A stretch of DNA of 64,000 nt from the NCBI GenBank assembly GCA_027604505.1, contig JADIIX010000056.1:62001-126000 (forward strand). The letters are read 5' to 3'. Under the pieces are notes generated by a model, which saw only the letters and a program-made list of their open reading frames with translations, made no database searches and was not told the DNA's origin. The stretch is from Gonapodya sp. JEL0774. Lineage: Eukaryota; Monoblepharomycota; Monoblepharidomycetes; Monoblepharidales; Gonapodyaceae. The translations under genes and the position numbers were made by a program. Numbering within the stretch: the first letter of the stretch is position 1; each line of letters starts with the position of its first letter. Positions 34,333 through 45,257 of the stretch are shown here, piece after piece.

Positions 34333-36636
34333 TCACGGCATCTCATATCCCCTCGCCTTCCCTGCAGAATGAGACCCAGCGCTTCCAGTCTTTTGTCCAA
34401 CTCCATGTCCCGGCGCGACCGCCGACGCTGCCCTCCGATGTCGCGATGCAGAAACTCCCGAAATGCTGCGATGAAGCTTCCCAGCGCCGAGGTAGTTAGG
34501 TGAGCGAGCGCGGTCCAACGGTGATCGTGAACGACGTGGCGAAGGAGAGAGTGTTGTTGTGCTATCGAGAAGAGTAGATAAAGTGGACGAAGGAATGTTT
34601 AGGATGCGAATACGAGAAGGTGTCGGCTGGAACGGTGCGGCATCGCGCTGTTCAGTGGTATATCGTTGCTGTGATGCAACCGTAGGTGCTGTCATGTTCG
34701 CACCCATGACTTGATAGAGGCTGTGATGCCCGTTGCTCTCCAAGACACGCGCCTCCCGTCGTGCCATGGCGGTCCGCACAGCTTCTTCCACCCATGCGCG
34801 TACATTCTCCTCCTGCCTCACCAAGCTCGGAGCACACAGTCCTCTCAACGTTTCGTCCGCGATTGCACGTGCTCGGGGTGAAGAGCGAGGAGCAATTGTG
34901 TGATCCGCTAAAAATGGGTGACACCGCATGAAGCTCGCGGACAACGAATCCCGATTCGCAGGATTTAAAAGCGTCTCGACAAAGTCACGAGCAATTGCCG
35001 AGACAGAACTGATCGGCGTATTATGAGTAGAGCCGGTCGAGAGGGTCGATGGTGGAATGGAGGGCCAGTCCAGTTTTATCGAACCGTCTGGGAGTGTTCG
35101 AGACGCGAGCTCGGCGAGGAGGTCGGAAGGGTTGGACGAGCGGAACGGAAACTGAATTTGTTGGAAATATGAGGTCGGAAGTTGCATGCGGCAAACTCGC
35201 GTTGGAAGTACCCACGTATCCACATAACAATCCGTAAGCCACAACACCCGATCCCCACAGGTCACCCCATCCGGCTTGGGGCATGTAGCCGTATCCCTTG
35301 CCTCTTGTAGCACATTGAAGAACTGCTGGACTGGCGTAGTGGACGCAGCCCACCGGTTCGGTCAGAGGGATCTCAGGGTGATAAAACGAGGAGAGATTGA
35401 AGTCGATGAGTACGAGGCGCCCGGTTGTGCGATCGTAAAGAAGGTTGTCGAGTTTAATATCCCGGTGTGTGAGGGAGAGTGAATGGATATGGGCTGTGTT
35501 GGGGTTCAGTGTTGGGGGATTACAGGAATGACCAGTACATGACGTCAGTTGCGCCTTGTTGCGTCATTGTTATTTCGTCGCTAGGACAAATCCCCCCCCA
35601 ACCTCCGTCCTTTACTTAGCACGGCTAGGAGAGTCACCAGACAAATGCTATACCACTTTGGACCACAGCTTGCGGGTCATCATGGCATCCGGTATCCAAC
35701 CATGAAAACGGTCCACACAAATGCATGTCCGCAATTGACGGGCATCAAAGCCTGAATTCTTCTTCTAACACTCCGAAATGCCATTCGCTCCTGTCTACCA
35801 CATAGGTCGCCGGCTCGTATTGCGCCTCAATTGCAACTCACCCAGCGCGCTCATGAGCTGAGACATGATATGTGCAACTTCTTGTTCAGACACAGCTCCC
35901 CCATTCGATTTGAGGAAGTCGAAGAGCTCAATGCCCTCTACGCGCTCGAGAACCATGTGGACTTTGACTGCAAGTGCCCCGTCAGAAGTTGGCCATGCCT
36001 GTCGTGAGTCGGTCTCAATTGCGAAGTCGTAGAGAGAAACAACATTGGGATGGGTAGATGCGCGAATGAGGCACGCAAGCTCGCGAATGGAGAAGAGGGA
36101 GAGGTTAGCCTTGGAGTTGGAGGTGGAGTGAGGGTCGAAGGGAGCGACATTCGCATGTGGGGATTTCAGATTGAAGGAGGAGGACTTTACGACGGCCTAA
36201 AAGGAGAATATGTATGTGAAGAGGTAAGAGAGTGCTTATACCACGTGCTTCGTTGCTTGTGCAGAGGACAACAGCAAATGACTTTCGAGTTACCCCCGTC
36301 TCGCCACCGCCCCCGTCTGCAGTCCAGGTTCCACTCGCTTACCTTGACTCCAGTGTCCACGTTCTCGCATGCTCGAACCATTGAGAAGCTCCCTTGTCCG
36401 ATTGTTTCACCCACTGCCCATCGGCTGAACACTCCCTCCAAAACCGAGGAATGAGACGGATGGGAGAGGAGCAAGTCTGGAAACGATCGAGAATGAGGCA
36501 TAGGTTTTTCGTGATGGTGTAAAGAAAAGTCTTCGTCAGTCCCCATCATATTGTTTGTTGTAATTATGCTTATGATCTGGTGCGGTGTATCCACCGGAGT
36601 TTGGTTTGCGCGCGAACTCCTCAAGGGTTTCGACAT
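34333..36636 (-). CDS. Ser/Thr protein kinase with DFN in place of DFG
   Basis: The start codon at 36636 opens MSKPLRSS..., and a His/Ser-rich leader precedes the Gly-rich loop TIGQGSFSMVRACENVDTG. Splicing supplies GVK-AVVKSSSF with the ATP-binding Lys. ELACLIRASTHPNVVSLYDF, MVLERVEGIELFDFL, then LTHRDIKLDNLLYD and VLIDFNLSSFYHPEIPL follow, with the activation-segment end GCVHYASPAVL and GDLWGSGVVAYGLLCG spliced to YFPFRSSNPSDLL. HRD Asp and the metal-binding Asn are present, but the metal-binding motif reads DFN, not DFG. The C-terminal tail of about 180 residues is Arg/Ser/Pro-rich (SPSPRRSRSPLDRARSPN) and ends with a stop at 34333. It looks like a CAMK/fungal nutrient-kinase type, but I cannot name a subfamily. 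It may be active, since Asp of DFG is kept. Confidence 0.85.
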
Positions 36637-37758
36637 GGGACAACAAAAACCTAAAGAATAAATCGCTGCAGTAAATCAAGTTTTCAATTGCAGCAACCCA
36701 AAAGACCAATAGCATGTGATTTTCTGTTTCAGCAAACCGCAGAGTTGAACGTCAAAGCCTCTAGTTCTATCGGCAGCATCCGTTTTTTCTTGTTGTGCCA
36801 AATGAAGCATTCTTCGATAAACCCATGCTTGACTCTTTTGAATACGTGGTAAATGGATTGATTCAGTAAGTATGACGATTGGTGACGCAAAAAGTCCTTG
36901 GGAACATTTCCCCTGAAGACCAGGTCCCTGGTCTCCTCCTTCGGGCGGGGGGACCAATGAAAACTGTAACCTTCTCGCTGAGAACCTTTACTCATAATCT
37001 TCGTCACCAACGTTTTCGTTTCATTTTGTATTGTTCTCGAACAGTAAAGCATGTGACGAACTGTCATTAAGGAATCCCAATCGAGAACAACACAAAATGA
37101 AACGAAAAGGTTGGTGACGATGGGATCACTACACCTGCCATTTCTGATTTACCTTGCGAATAACTTCCGACAATGCATTTCTAGTTTGAATTCTTCCTGT
37201 AGTTTTCACGAATGCAACGCGTTTCCGCCCTGCTGCCTTTTGTTGACGAATCGTCAGTTTTGCAACTGAGATCGATCTCCAGAACTGTAAAAACAAGTTT
37301 TTCACTTGTGTATGGAGGATAAAATTCGTTACAGATCCTTATCTTTCAGTATGTTTACCTACGTTCGTTGTCAATATCTGCGTTCGTTTGTTAGCCAGTT
37401 TGACCAGGGATGATAATGTCGCCAAAGCATTCCATTCTTTCTACATCCGGTGAACTTCGAGTGAACATGCTCGAAACAGAATGGAATGATAATGCCGGGG
37501 TTCCGTACCACGAGGGGGTAGTCTATGTGTCCACATAAGTGTTGTTCATGTGTGGGCGGATGTGAAATGTACAAAGTGTTCTTTATGTAGTGCTTGAAAT
37601 GAAGGCTATTTTAGTAGATCGGGTTCAAGGAACTCACCACCACAAGGATGCAAAAGGGAGGAAATACTTGGGTCTGCAGTTTGGTGTTGTGAGAGTTCGT
37701 TGCGGGCAGTACACGGGGCTGCGGCCTCAATGTTGCAAAGCGATCAGCAGCTCAAAAG
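36637..37758. other. intergenic region between divergent genes
   Basis: These 1.1 kb lie between the kinase start (minus strand) and the F-box start (plus strand). The only structure seen is the 40-bp inverted repeat at 37001-37120, reported separately. No gene was recognised. Confidence 0.5.
37001..37120. repeat. near-perfect inverted repeat (40-nt arms, 40-nt loop)
   Basis: The left arm 37001-37040 and right arm 37081-37120 are reverse complements at 38 of 40 positions, with 40 nt between. The arms begin and end with tcgtcaccaa / ttggtgacga. Such a hairpin could be a small non-autonomous transposon, a recombination product, or a structured RNA element. Confidence 0.85.
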
Positions 37759-40122
37759 ATGTCGTTCACAAGCTCATCTTTGGCGCCTTCTCTCATTAAC
37801 CTTCCACGAGAACTGCTTCTTCACGTTTTCGAATTGCTCGATGTCATTTCCCTCGCAAGAATCAGCTGGACATGTACATCTCTCAGATCACTGGCGAACA
37901 TCGACGAACTCTGGTGCACTATTCTGGATCGAGAATTTTCGATGCGGGGACAAATGAGCATTTCTGAAAAGGTTGTGACTATGGTAGGGTCTGGTCAAAG
38001 TGCGATCGAATCTGTTCGTGAATGGTACTGGGTAGTGGGCAGGACTTATGGCGACCTGATTGGAATTTCCAGTGAGTCAATCTTTTCTTCAACTTTTTAT
38101 CAAGACCTTTGGCATTGGTGGATGGAGAAAACAATAGTTTTCATCTCACATCAGTCAGCGCTCACTATCCGTTTGTCATTGCAACAATTCAACGCCGTAC
38201 CACCACCAGTGTCAGATTTTCCATTTTTCTCCGGCGGCCTTGTCTCCGTAACGCTCTCTCCTTCTGGAGGAATCGTTGCTCACCACGTCACTGCGGTCGA
38301 AGAGGACCACACTCCCTCTCCCAAATCGTTCTCCCTGGATCCCGCTTACACCTGTGACGCACTTGACCCCAAGATCAACAAAACACCAATATGGGAAGTA
38401 GTCATACACAACAACAGGGTCCATCAAGGTGTAGGCGATGATGATGAACGCAGCACTGAACAGTGGTCTGAGGACGAAGTTTCACAACAGCCCAGTGACG
38501 CACTCGACTCCATCAACTCCCATACAAATTTGCGCTGGGGCCGATCTCAAGTGCAAGTGCTTTGCCTCTCCCGTCCGCAATCCGATCGCCCCCCACCGGT
38601 CTGGCCCGCTGTCGCTTCTCACCCAGGAGCTATCATCCGTACGCTTGATGGCTGGATGGAGCACCAGGGTGACGCCTTCTCATCCCGCTCTGGTGTCGTT
38701 GGATCTCTTCTTTCTGCTTTGGCTGGTGCCGTCTCCTCTTCCACCTCAGCTCCCTCTTCATTCGGCACCACATCCCACCTGCCAATTTCCGACCCTCCAC
38801 CACCACCACCGCACATCAGCCTCACCTCCCACATCTCTGGTATTATCCTCCAGGCCCCTTCCCCGCCAAACAATCTCTGGCCTCCACCGCGTCCACCATA
38901 CATGTTACAAATGTTAGACCCAGACCATGTTGCCCGCATATCATACAGGGACCCCGCACTTGCCACGAGCGCTCCACTTGCCCTGAATGAATCCTCCTAC
39001 CCCGTAGTGCCCTCATGCTACTCTCTACGGTGCAATCGTGACTGCCACGTGCGTTCTGTAAGAACTTTCGCATTTCAAAGCTCAGTGGGAAAGTACAGGT
39101 CTGTGTTCTCCAGGGTGTCTGTGCCACCAAAACCGATGGGGTTGGAGAAACCACCCGTGAACGTGAAGGAAGGCGTGTGGGTGGGGACGTATGGAGGGCA
39201 CGGATTGGAATTTTTGTTTGTCACGTGAGTATTTTGTCCCGATGGAACTGACTGCCTGGGGGCTAGCAAAACCGAATGGGGCAATCTTTGATCCCAGTTC
39301 TTAGGATGGTTTCGAATTTTCTTCCGTTCGGGTGCCACGGGATCTCCCGCGGAGTGCCATGTCCATTGACATGAGCCCAGGCTGTACTGATACCTGGCCG
39401 TACTACACAGTCTCAGGGCCGACATTTCTGATGACCACATTGAACCTCCCCATTGGCAGCTCCGTTTCGAGAAACTGACAGGAGGTGGGCATGTTATCCA
39501 AGCTATCATTATCATTGCCCTAAAAGCTGCGCAACACCTCTTTGGAACCTGTCGACCTCGTCGATAATTTCCCTCGCAGACGTGAATGTCCCACGTGGCG
39601 CGACGTCTCTTCAGGCCTACCTCCACCTCCCCATCGACCCACGCCGAGCGCCAGTGCGCCGCACTTCGCAAACGTTTGCCATGAACTCGCAAGACGAACT
39701 GTCTGTGGTGGAAGCGGCAGGAGCTGAAGGTGCGGAAGCAGTGTCGTGGGATTTAACGAAGGCATGGGAGTTTCGAGAAGGGGTGGATGGTGGGATGGAT
39801 ACTGGAGAATTGAGATCCGACAAAGGGGAGGTTAAGATACATGCGTTCCCAGCCCAAGCAACTGTGGCGCTCACAGGATATCGGAATGTAGGACGTATTG
39901 AAGCAACAGGTCAGTGAGTAGTTTGGGTATAGGGGCTCTTCCTACAACAGGTGAGACTTATCCGATATTGTTAACCCCCCATTCATACACCACCTATACA
40001 CCACCTTTCCGTCGCGCGCTGTTTTCTTGACCTTCTTAGTGGTCATAATCTCCCCCACGGAAGTAGCAGTGATCTGGCACGCTCTTCAAAATGTTGGACG
40101 CTACAAGCACATCGATATCTAG
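37759..40122 (+). CDS. F-box protein, FBXO31-like
   Basis: This should be a substrate receptor of an SCF ubiquitin ligase. The ATG at 37759 is followed by an F-box, INLPRELLLHVFELLDVISL and TSLRSLANIDELWCTI. Further on, EWYWVVGRTYGDL and a long Pro/Ser-rich variable middle are seen. The C-terminal domain is FBXO31-like: KEGVWVGTYGGHGLEFLFVT (near 39169-39228), then after an intron KLTGDVNVPRGATSLQAYL and GYRNVGRIEATVVIISPTE. The last intron runs from about 39911 to 40040 and the protein ends GRYKHIDI with TAG at 40120-40122. In animals FBXO31 recognises cyclin D and C-terminally amidated proteins; whether that holds here is unknown. The gene converges with the MFS gene, their stops being about 90 bp apart. 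Confidence 0.8.
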
Positions 40123-40210
40123 TCAGGAACCCCAAATGTCTCGAACTGTTGTAAATAATATAAAGAAAAATGTGTACAAGTAAGAAAACTTGGCAAATAT
40201 TTCTTTAATT

Positions 40211-43200
40211 TTAAGCGGACTCCTCAGGGCCTTTCTTGGTGGCCAACTGCACAGCGGCGACGGCCTGAAGGGGAGTCAATTTCGTAACTATTAACGCGTG
40301 CTCGTAGCGACTCAAGGTCGGCATGGTGCAGGGACTAACCTCCTCCACAACTATCCCTTCCTCAACATCCTTGTACACGACACGGAGGATGAGCATCGAA
40401 ACAATTCCGAGCGCGAGCAAACAAATGTTCGTAATTGTTCCGTATCGGTAAGCGGGCCCTGCGATGGAAATCAATGAGCAGTTCAGTGGTGATTCGCACG
40501 AACTTGTGAAGCGTGGTCAGAACCTACCGGCGGTGTTAGGATCTACATCGGAGGGGTGCGGAGGTGGTAAAATACAGTAAGACGTGTGCTAAAAAAATGG
40601 GTGGGGGAGAAGGTGTGGGTTTACTTACACAAGAACGGGGAAACGATACCACCGATGTTTCCGGAAGCAACCATGGCCGCTGTAGCTACCGCCCCAGACG
40701 TTGCTGTTCCTCTGTGGATCGAAAATTCCATGCCGTGTCGCAATTCGCATGGATAGTGAACGACTCAAAAGCAGCAATTACCTCATAGTCTTTGTCCTAA
40801 ATGTGTTGATGCATGGGATTGAACCGAAGGGACCAATAGTGGCGAGGAAGACACCTAACGTGGAAATAGAATCAGCATGGCTTCGTAATAAATCAGCTTC
40901 AGAGGAAAAGAATGATTAAACGCACCGAAGTACTTCGCGCCGGTGTTCGAGTTGACTGGATTGGGTATGTGTTCAGACAGCTGTGAACAGGCGAAAGTCG
41001 CGTGCACTCACCATCAAGGGCGAGTTGCATAACGAAACCAACGATTCCGACAGCCAAAGAGGCGGCAACATGGAGTGGTCGTTCATGAGTGCGGTCGCTG
41101 TGGTGCGACAATATCTTCAAGCACATTCCTCGGCATCACTGCTCCAATCGGGACCAACCTGTTGAAACCCAAACCGATCGTCCAGAAGAAGGCCAGTACG
41201 TATGGAGGAACCGTCATTAATTGGGCAATGTATGACACAAAGCCCAAGTTCTGATGTGAAACATGGTTAATGAAGAGAAGGTCAGGAGACTCAAACGGCA
41301 ACGCTACCTTAATGATGCTAGTAACATGCACCATGTAGCGAAGATCGCGTCGGTGAGGCAGATGAATATCTTAATGCCCGATCGCTCAAACCAATGATAC
41401 CTACGTCGGGTTGAAGTACGAAACCTACAATCGAGTTATGGTCAGTTCTGCAAATAGAGGTACTCAGTGTGCGGTATGGACGTTGAACATACGGAGTAGA
41501 GAGGGCAGACGCAACAGAAATAAGCGAAGTTCATGAGCCACGTCCAAGGATTCAAGAGAGTCTCCTTAAGCTCGTGTGCCTCAAAGTGCTTGTGAAGGTG
41601 AGAAGGCGCGGACCTTAACAGATAATGGAACCTGTCATTGAATTCGCGCATACTAATGGTGGGAGCTAAACATACGGGGGAAGGCGGTTTGATGCGATAA
41701 AACGCTCACGATCATTCAACCACTTCAATTCGGTTTGCGGGAAGTTTGGAAGGCTTCGAAAAGAACGGCATTGATGAGCCTAAGGTGCTTCAAGAGCATT
41801 TTTCATGAAAACTCACAAGAAGTAGACAGTCACACCGACTACTACAGAGGGGAGGCCCTCTTGATTTGCGAACATCATGGGTTCAGATTTCGCACTGCTA
41901 CAATTGAAATTGGAGCGAAATAGACTCACCGACTGTTGAAGAATGCAGAACAATGTGGGGAAAGACAGTTTGCGTGTTACTTGAATCAATGCACTTGGCT
42001 GGTGATTCAAAACTGGCACTCACGAATGAAAATCCACCTGCACACGGAACCGAGACATCATTGTACTTGATTTTCCAGTGACAAAATTAAAGGAAGGATT
42101 GCTCACCTCCACCCCTCAAGTCCGCCTTTGCCGTTGAGGAAAGAGATAGCGGACGCAAGTAGACCGGAGAAAGCACCGGCAACCGAAGCCATCGAGAAGA
42201 AAATCGCAACTCGGGCAGCTTGCTCCTAAAAGCGCGAAGTGATGTCAGACATAAACGGATTCATGGCAACGCCATAACAGAGCTTGAGGGATACAAACGT
42301 GCTGCTTATACCAGAAACTGTAGTAGTAGATGACTTTCGTGTGGCAAATTCCCTTGAGTATCTTTCTGGTTGTTGGAATTCCGGAAAATTACTTACACCC
42401 AGGGAAACTGCCAGCCTCCACTGTTCCCAAGAAAGAGTGAGAGGTTCAAGCCTCTACCTCCTCATACCAAGGAATTTATTCCACTCACTCAAGCCAAGGA
42501 AGAAACGAGCGGCCAGTAAGCCGCTGAAGTTATTAACGGCGGCCATGCATGTTGCACAAACACCCCACGTGACTGGTGCATCAATCAGCGGAAGCATCCG
42601 AGTGATGTCAGCTACTGATATCACGAGAGAACAACCTGCAGTCACTACAAACCCATAATACGAGCAAGCTGAAGAATTGAGAGAGGTTGGTTTCTATGCG
42701 AGATGTTCCAACAGCACCAACAGGATTCTCACCCAAACCGATGGGGAATACACTGTCATTTAGACCGAATCGATGACATCAGTGGGCACAAAGGCCAATA
42801 ATTTGATTACTAGTAAACGAAACACACCTTTCCTGTTGGATAATGGACGTTGTCAATGCAGTCAATTGAGGGCGAGGACAAGACAGTCAGAGCGCTCTCT
42901 CGACTCACATGAGGATGTTCGAAGGAACCTCAAAAAGGACATAGCCAAAAAAGAAGATCGCCACAGACTAGAAAACCGGGAGAGGTTCAGAGATTTTGTT
43001 GACTCTTGGGATTCTCCGAATCTTCCCCTCACCCAGGAGTACTGGTCCGGAGTCAAGGCAAGCGTCGCCTCCATCGACGTTCCAGGAATCTCAGAGTTGG
43101 CAACCTTAGCGTTGCCGATGTTCACTCTAAAAGGGGGAAGAGTTGGAAACGGACGACAAGAACTCAAGTGTCCTTCACGTCACCCACCTGTCCAGATAGC

Positions 43201-43433
43201 TGCAAAGATATAAAAGCATAATCCATGGGATAAGCTTCGAATCGAGCTGGTTTCAGAGGACATGGTAGTATTTATTTGAGTGGGAGAGGTATTGAGATAC
43301 CAATTCTTCGTTTTCTTCCCTCCCAATGAAGAACGGCAGGCTCGAGGACGAACACACAGAAACTAACCTTCCTGACAAGGGCTTTTTCTTCCTCCGCGCT
43401 CCATGGATGCTGCTCTTCCTTTGTTTCGCTCAT
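40211..43433 (-). CDS. MFS transporter, anion:cation symporter (ACS/Dal5-like) family
   Basis: This is a twelve-helix secondary transporter for an organic anion, vitamin or similar nutrient. The start codon is 43433-43431 (MSETKEEQHPWSAEEEKALVRKV), the typical ACS opening. RVNIGNAKVANSEIPG after transmembrane helix 1 and FSGLLAARFFLGLSE (helix 4 region, near 42480-42540) are family hallmarks. The coding sequence is spread over about ten short exons. The last exon has GPAYRYGTITNICLLALGIV, a final helix, and a stop at 40211-40213. It is divergent from a second ACS gene at 45258, with which it shares the EEEKALVRKV pattern. The substrate cannot be told from sequence. Exon boundaries in the middle are uncertain. 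Confidence 0.85.
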
Positions 43434-44466
43434 GGTAGAGGCCGTCGGTGGTGCAAAGGACAAGCGAGGGTAGATGGCGGTTGCTACACTATGAGAGCAG
43501 CGTGCGTGAGTTTTGGCGGGAGAAATCGTTGACCGCCAAAGCTTACGGTTGGGGAGAGCGAAGAACAACTTCTTTTTTCCTGCGCCCGGAGGTGGGAAAC
43601 ACTCAATTATATACATAGAATCATGAATCAGGCAGGAGGCTTCGGAGGCTCTCCTCCCGCCCCAACCGGAACACATAATAACCCAGTTTCATATCAGATG
43701 CACATTATACCTGCATTCGGAGTTACTACGTTTTGCAAGCTTCAGCTTCAGAAAGCTGAGTGCAGGAATTCAACTTTCACGGATAAGTGTATTTCCGGAG
43801 AATGGAGTGTCTCATGTTGATTCCCGCCAAATGAGTGCTCAAGTCAAATGGGAACAATATCAGAATGATGTCAGATTAAGTGTCCATTGGTTCTTCCTCA
43901 TTTGTTGGATTGGATATCCCTGGCCGGGTGACAGAAGGTGCTGTTCTTTGTACTGGATATATTCAACAGTCCGCGAGTTTGAAGTGCATGATTTGCCTGA
44001 AAAATGCAACGATTGCCATTTTGCCGCGTTGAGAATCCTCAGGTTTCTCGGTGATTTTCGGCCCTCACTGACTCAAAACCGAACCCGTCGGGAAGGACAT
44101 TTCCGCACTCTATAATGTCTTCAAGATAGGCTCCCATTCCAGTACTACGTTGCCGTGTTAGGCCGGCCACCAAAAATGCGAAGCCGCGCAGATACCCAGT
44201 GGCCCACGATCTTCTGGTGCTGAGCACATCTGACTCCTCCTGGTCAGATTTCTCATGTGGAGAGGATATTGGTTCAAAACAATTTTATTTCCTATCAGTA
44301 TGGCCAGTGTACAACTACGTGATCATACTAAGGATTATGTGTCTTGTCTACTGAAACCTTTGCATCTGGTTGAATTCGACAGTGAAATGGATCGAGAAAA
44401 GCAAATGTCCCCTGGGAACCATTGGAGCCGTCATGATTGGGCAGTATTGTTGCAATATGGTTTCGC

Positions 44467-44589
44467 CAAGTCGCATTCAGCGACGCGGAAGAGAAAGCGG
44501 TTGTCCGGAAGGTGGATTTGAGGTGAATGAGATTTCTAGATACGTGGTGTCTATCTTTGTCGTCTCAATCGTTTGTTGTTTCTAATTCG
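44467..44589 (+). pseudogene. orphan duplicate of MFS exon 1 and its intron
   Basis: These 123 bases match 45312-45434, the first exon end and intron 1 start of the plus-strand MFS gene, without gaps and with about ten substitutions by eye. The coding part reads AFSDAEEKAVVRKVDLR and keeps the GTGAATGAG donor. No downstream MFS exons follow at this copy, and similarity stops on both sides. It is therefore a gene fragment left by a local duplication, although its short frame is intact. Confidence 0.8.
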
Positions 44590-45195
44590 ATCTATTATTG
44601 CACTTTCCTGATCTGCAAGTTATCTGGTTGCCATAAGGCCCTCCCTTCCGACCGGCTTGCAATATGATCACTGACTCCACGACAAACCTAGGAACTCACA
44701 CCCGGTGTGCGCTACATCACACTTACTGCAACGACAACTGCTTCACCAGGGTGATCTGGATATCGAGGAGGATGAGAATGAGTCGGGCGTGGGCTCCCCC
44801 GTCTGCGGTGCCCGTCCAAGGGTTTGCCCTGGTGCCGTCGGCAGGCCAAGTGAACCGAAAAAGAGACAAATCTGCAAGGTTCAACACATCTCGATGATAC
44901 GAATACTGATAGTGGTACTCCTCGTCAAATGTATTACAAGTTCACATACTCGAGAATGCGAATCATTTCGAAGAACAAAGCTCTGACATGAGATTCACTT
45001 CACGGAACGAAACACTTGAGGTTTGAAGTCTTCCTCCAGTTTTCATGATTGAAAATGAGAACTTTTGGCCGTCCTTAACTATGATCACAGCTGTCCACAT
45101 CGTCAATTCTCATTTATTCATTCGTGGTGCACAGAATGTTTTGGTCTCGGCAGGCACAGGGTCCGACAAAATTGAATTGGAGCAGCACTCCCCCA

Positions 45196-45201
45196 TATAA
45201 A
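45196..45201 (+). promoter_or_regulatory. TATA-like box upstream of the MFS gene
   Basis: TATAAA sits 57 bp before the ATG at 45258, a plausible core-promoter spacing if the leader is short. It is a single short match and may be chance. Confidence 0.3.
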
Positions 45202-45257
45202 CCACACCGCGAGAGCACCAATATCCAACTCCTTGTAACCTTCACCAACTTGAAACG

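Larger units (their letters stand above)
43434..45257. other. intergenic between two divergent MFS genes
   Basis: This 1.8 kb region holds the promoters of both transporter genes and an orphan duplicated first exon (44467-44589, separate entry). No other coding signature was recognised in the remaining frames. Confidence 0.5.
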
